A stretch of 9,027 bases of DNA, taken from contig JACQJE010000091.1 in assembly GCA_016205125.1 (NCBI GenBank), forward strand, positions 1-9,027, in the 5' to 3' direction. The notes below the pieces were generated by a model, which did no database searches, was not told where the DNA came from, and saw only the letters and a list, made by a program, of their open reading frames with translations. Origin of the DNA: Deltaproteobacteria bacterium. GTDB lineage: Bacteria > Bdellovibrionota > O2-12-FULL-43-9 > JACQJE01. Shown in pieces: positions 7,005 to 9,027 of this stretch. Positions within the stretch are counted from its first letter, which is position 1; every line of letters starts with the position of its first letter. The position numbers and the translations under genes were made by a program.

Positions 7005-8006
7005 CTAAATATATTCCACTTCAATCCATTTTTTTTCTTTAGCCGCTTTTTCAATAGCGAACGCGATTGACATGCTGCGAAAGATCTCTTCTGTAGAGAT
7101 GATGGGTGTTCTGTTCTTCACGATCGCTTCCACAAAATCATACAAAAGATCCCCTTTCCTGACACCTGGATAGGCTTCTGTAATCTCTGTGGGGGACTGA
7201 TGAGGATCTGCCGATTCGAACAATAGGCCATTCTTCATTCCATTACAGAAAGTACCTTTCGTACCATACAAAGAGAGTTCATGGAAATGGGGGAAAATAC
7301 AACTGAAGTTAGCTGATACTTTTCCTAAGGCGCCGCTTTGAAATTTGAGCAGTCCGATCACAAAGTCGTTATACCGGAATGAGGATCCAGCGGTTGCCAT
7401 CTGATTGCCGCAAGCTGAGACTTCGACGACGTGATCGCCTGTCAGCCAGAGCAAGAGATCGATCATATGGATCCCTCCCCCTAAGACGACCGAATAGAAG
7501 TCGATCTGACCTCGCCAGCCATCTGTTATCTTATGTCTCCGGCCATAATTGTAGCTCCCCTCCGCGAAATAGAGCTGACCCAGCCGGTTTTCGGTGACCC
7601 TGTTCTTGAGCCACTGGAACCGAGGGGACATGCGAAGAATCAGATTGGAAGAGAGTTTGAGCGATCTCTGCTGGGAGAGGAGGGAGCGGATATGTTTCAG
7701 CTCTTCTCCATGAAGGCAGAGCGGTTTTTCGACAAAGAGATGCTTTCCAGACTGAATCGCCCTGACCATCTGTTCATAGTGGTCAGAGTCATATGAAGCA
7801 ATAGAGACGACATCGATATCGGGATCCTGAAGAATCTCATCTGCGCAATGTGTCAGGCGCATGTCGGGGTATTTCTGACGCATTTCTGCCAGTTTTTCTT
7901 CGGAGAAATCGCACAATGCGACAACCTCGCAGTTGGGGTGTGCCTGGTAACCTGCGATATGCGCTTCTCCCACCCCTAATCCAATGATGCCTGCTTTCAA
8001 TTTCAT
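7005..8006 (-). CDS. Gfo/Idh/MocA-family sugar oxidoreductase
   Basis: A 333-residue NAD(P)-dependent oxidoreductase from the ATG at 8006. A TTG at 8009 would add one residue and is less likely. The N-terminal Rossmann loop is GIIGLGVGEAHI (6-17). The family lysine is in VEKPL (92-96). The C-terminal domain carries GGGIHMIDLLLW (176-187), whose His180 is the usual catalytic-site histidine. The ATG overlaps the cytidylyltransferase stop by one base (TGATG), indicating coupled translation. The stop is 9 bases before the aminotransferase. Members oxidise or reduce sugar hydroxyls, and the adjacent DegT enzyme suggests this one makes the ketone that is then aminated. An alternative is reduction of a keto intermediate, or action on the CMP-sugar or free acid. 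An A8 run near the 3' end (plus 7029-7036) does not break the frame. Confidence 0.92.
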   Translation of the reverse strand: MKLKAGIIGLGVGEAHIAGYQAHPNCEVVALCDFSEEKLAEMRQKYPDMRLTHCADEILQDPDIDVVSIASYDSDHYEQMVRAIQSGKHLFVEKPLCLHGEELKHIRSLLSQQRSLKLSSNLILRMSPRFQWLKNRVTENRLGQLYFAEGSYNYGRRHKITDGWRGQIDFYSVVLGGGIHMIDLLLWLTGDHVVEVSACGNQMATAGSSFRYNDFVIGLLKFQSGALGKVSANFSCIFPHFHELSLYGTKGTFCNGMKNGLLFESADPHQSPTEITEAYPGVRKGDLLYDFVEAIVKNRTPIISTEEIFRSMSIAFAIEKAAKEKKWIEVEYI

Positions 8007-8716
8007 CAACGAGCCGCCATTACACCTTGTCGGTTCTCACAATAAAGCCGCACAATCGTTTTCCAGTCATATTCTAAAAAGGATCCTGATAAACGCTGCG
8101 TAACCTGCTTAAATAACAGCCAATCCTCTTCCGTGTCTATACAGAGGTTGATATCGGAATAGTCTCTGTCGCTTGTTTCGACGTTATAAATCTTGAACTT
8201 GCCCGCGTTTCTGTAAAAAAAAGGTGTCACATGTTCCAAGTCGGCAGATTCTCTCATCTGGGAATAGGACTCGCAGTAGGTTTCTGCCCGGAAAATTTCA
8301 AAACTTTGTCCTTTGGGAAAAGTTTTGTGCCAAATATTCGTCACAATGTCGTACTGCCCGGTTTCGAAAATCCCGATACCTGCGTCGATCAGACGAGAGT
8401 CGAGCCAGGGACTATCGCCGCTGATTCGCACGAAGGATGGCAAGCGATAATGGCGGATCAGATCGAAAAAACGCCGAGCCACGTTCTGAAGATCACCGCG
8501 AAAACACTCTATATTTTTTGAACGACAGTAATCTGCAACAGCATGGTCGGAAGGGTCTGCCGAAGTCGCAACGATCAGGTGATCGAGTTTCTGACTCCCT
8601 TTGAGCCGGTCGATCAGGTATTCTAAAAGAGGTTTGTGATCCTCCAGGGCCAACAGAACCTTTCCGGGAAGACGACTCGATCCCATTCTGGCTTGAATGA
8701 TCGCAGTTGTATTCAC
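8006..8716 (-). CDS. SpsF/NeuA-like cytidylyltransferase
   Basis: A 236-residue nucleotidyltransferase and the first gene of the operon. The N-terminal CTP-binding signature is IIQARMGSSRLPGKVL (6-21). Further motifs are RISGDSPW (97-104, D101 a likely metal ligand), PKGQSFEIF (134-142), EHVTPFFY (161-168) and LCIDTEED (191-198). The EHVTPFFY and CIDT motifs place it in the SpsF group (COG1861) rather than classical NeuA or KdsB. It should couple CTP to the acidic sugar made by the NeuB/SpsE-type enzyme, giving a CMP-sugar for a glycosyltransferase. NeuB-like and SpsF-like enzymes plus a DegT aminotransferase also co-occur in the Bacillus sps spore-coat operon. Translation begins at GTG (8716) with GGAG 7 bases upstream. 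An in-frame TGA lies a few codons earlier, so no longer form exists. The gene's poly-T tract (plus A8 at 8215-8222) leaves the frame intact. Confidence 0.9.
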   Translation of the reverse strand: MNTTAIIQARMGSSRLPGKVLLALEDHKPLLEYLIDRLKGSQKLDHLIVATSADPSDHAVADYCRSKNIECFRGDLQNVARRFFDLIRHYRLPSFVRISGDSPWLDSRLIDAGIGIFETGQYDIVTNIWHKTFPKGQSFEIFRAETYCESYSQMRESADLEHVTPFFYRNAGKFKIYNVETSDRDYSDINLCIDTEEDWLLFKQVTQRLSGSFLEYDWKTIVRLYCENRQGVMAAR

Positions 8717-8727
8717 ACTGACACTCC
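8716..8727 (-). promoter_or_regulatory. ribosome binding site fixing the GTG start of the cytidylyltransferase
   Basis: On the minus strand GGAG is followed by seven bases and then GTG AAT ACA. No ATG in this frame lies between the upstream in-frame TGA and the conserved IIQARMGSSRLPGK motif, so GTG is the only sensible start. Confidence 0.6.
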
Positions 8728-8766
8728 ACTGAGGCTCTCATACCGAGCTTTGTTTCGGGTGGCAAG

Positions 8767-8795
8767 TTTTTACCTTTATCATCGGTGAATGACAA
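8767..8795 (-). promoter_or_regulatory. candidate sigma-70 promoter of the sugar operon
   Basis: Reading the minus strand, TTGTCA (plus 8790-8795; five of six match the -35 consensus) is followed after exactly 17 bases by TAAAAA (plus 8767-8772; four of six match the -10). Transcription would start near 8760, giving a leader of roughly 44 bases before the GTG at 8716. It is the best-placed promoter for the nine-gene transcript, because no gap inside the operon exceeds 16 bases. It was found by eye and not scored. Confidence 0.4.
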
Positions 8796-8842
8796 GTGAA
8801 GGGAGGTGGAGGATTTTGGGTAGAACTGGATTTTGCTTTGTG

Positions 8843-8871
8843 TTAAAGGTACGCCCTACTCATTGTATAGA
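8843..8871 (+). promoter_or_regulatory. weak candidate promoter for the divergent plus-strand gene
   Basis: A TATAGA hexamer (8866-8871) sits about 32 bases before the ATG at 8903. The hexamer 17 bases upstream (TTAAAG, 8843-8848) is a poor -35 match. The position suits a short leader, but the sequence support is low. Confidence 0.22.
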
Positions 8872-8902
8872 TCGTGTGCTGTTTTTCGGTGGAGGTTCCA
8901 GC

Positions 8903-9027
8903 ATGTTAGTTCTTGCTACAAAGCGAAAGTACGTTTCACTATTCTCGCTTTTAACATTGGGTCTACTGCTGATTCTATTTAGTTTTATTGTCTCTTCTCC
9001 CGCTCTCCTTTCCTTTATTGGTTCCAC
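8903..9027 (+). CDS. N-terminal part of a membrane-anchored or exported protein, function unknown
   Basis: The first 41 codons of a divergent gene cut off by the right edge. The ATG at 8903 has a strong GGAGG site (8891-8895) 7 bases upstream. The N-terminus is MLVLATKRKYVSLFSLLTL, followed by a continuous hydrophobic run to about residue 40. The short KRK patch before a long hydrophobic stretch fits a signal anchor or an N-terminal transmembrane helix with the N-terminus inside. No lipobox cysteine or clear signal-peptidase site is visible. I do not recognise the family from this fragment. Divergence from the sugar operon gives no strong functional link, though the two could share the 186-base control region. 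The start is well supported; function is unknown. Confidence 0.62.
   Translation, partial: MLVLATKRKYVSLFSLLTLGLLLILFSFIVSSPALLSFIGS

Noticed and set aside
8493..8795. A 100-codon minus-strand frame overlapping the start of the cytidylyltransferase
   Set aside because: It lies mostly inside the well-supported SpsF-like gene in another frame, its translation is low complexity with no motif, and its start lies within the candidate promoter region.
8805..8896. Eight-base direct repeat GGTGGAGG at 8805-8812 and 8889-8896
   Set aside because: It is short and resembles ribosome-binding sequence. The second copy is the ribosome site of the plus gene, so chance is the simpler explanation.
1..9027. 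CRISPR arrays, tRNA or rRNA genes, insertion sequences, inverted terminal repeats, or a JUMPstart/ops element
   Set aside because: No repeat-spacer pattern, RNA gene, transposase or terminal repeat was seen on either strand, and no good ops match was found in the operon leader.

Overview
The window holds one tightly packed operon of nine genes on the minus strand. It reads from about position 8716 down to 1 and runs off the left edge. A divergent gene starts on the plus strand near the right edge. The operon builds and decorates an activated acidic sugar, most likely a nonulosonic (sialic-acid-like) acid. It looks like a surface-polysaccharide or flagellin-glycosylation locus. Shine-Dalgarno sites, ATGA-type overlaps and moderate GC indicate a bacterium. 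Nothing in the window fixes the taxon, and no rRNA, tRNA or lineage marker is present.

Layout in transcription order, all minus: an SpsF/NeuA-like cytidylyltransferase (8006-8716); a Gfo/Idh/MocA oxidoreductase (7005-8006); a DegT/DnrJ/EryC1 PLP aminotransferase (5823-6995); an extended-SDR sugar epimerase (4753-5826); a sugar N-formyltransferase whose frame breaks at an A8 run (3807-4756); a NeuB/SpsE-type synthase with a C-terminal SAF domain (2801-3817); an AsnB-like glutamine amidotransferase (961-2784); a class I SAM methyltransferase (257-949); and the first 84 codons of a WbuX/PseA-type N-acetyl sugar amidotransferase (1-253). Gaps are 16 bases or fewer and several genes overlap, so one transcript and coupled translation are likely. 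The 186-base divergent region (8717-8902) carries a plausible minus promoter and a weak plus promoter. The plus gene (from 8903) begins with a membrane anchor or signal and is cut by the window edge. There is no gene-free stretch over 300 bases.

How the genes may cooperate (inference): the oxidoreductase and aminotransferase would install an amino group and the formyltransferase would acylate it. The NeuB-type enzyme would condense a hexose-derived sugar with phosphoenolpyruvate, and the cytidylyltransferase would make the CMP-activated form. The epimerase would adjust stereochemistry or act in precursor supply. The methyltransferase, AsnB-like enzyme and WbuX-type amidotransferase would add methyl, carboxamide or amidine groups. 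The 4,6-dehydratase, acetyltransferase and UDP-sugar hydrolase expected for legionaminic or pseudaminic acid are not in this window. The most notable observation is the formyltransferase break, which lies exactly at an in-frame A AAA AAA slippery heptamer.
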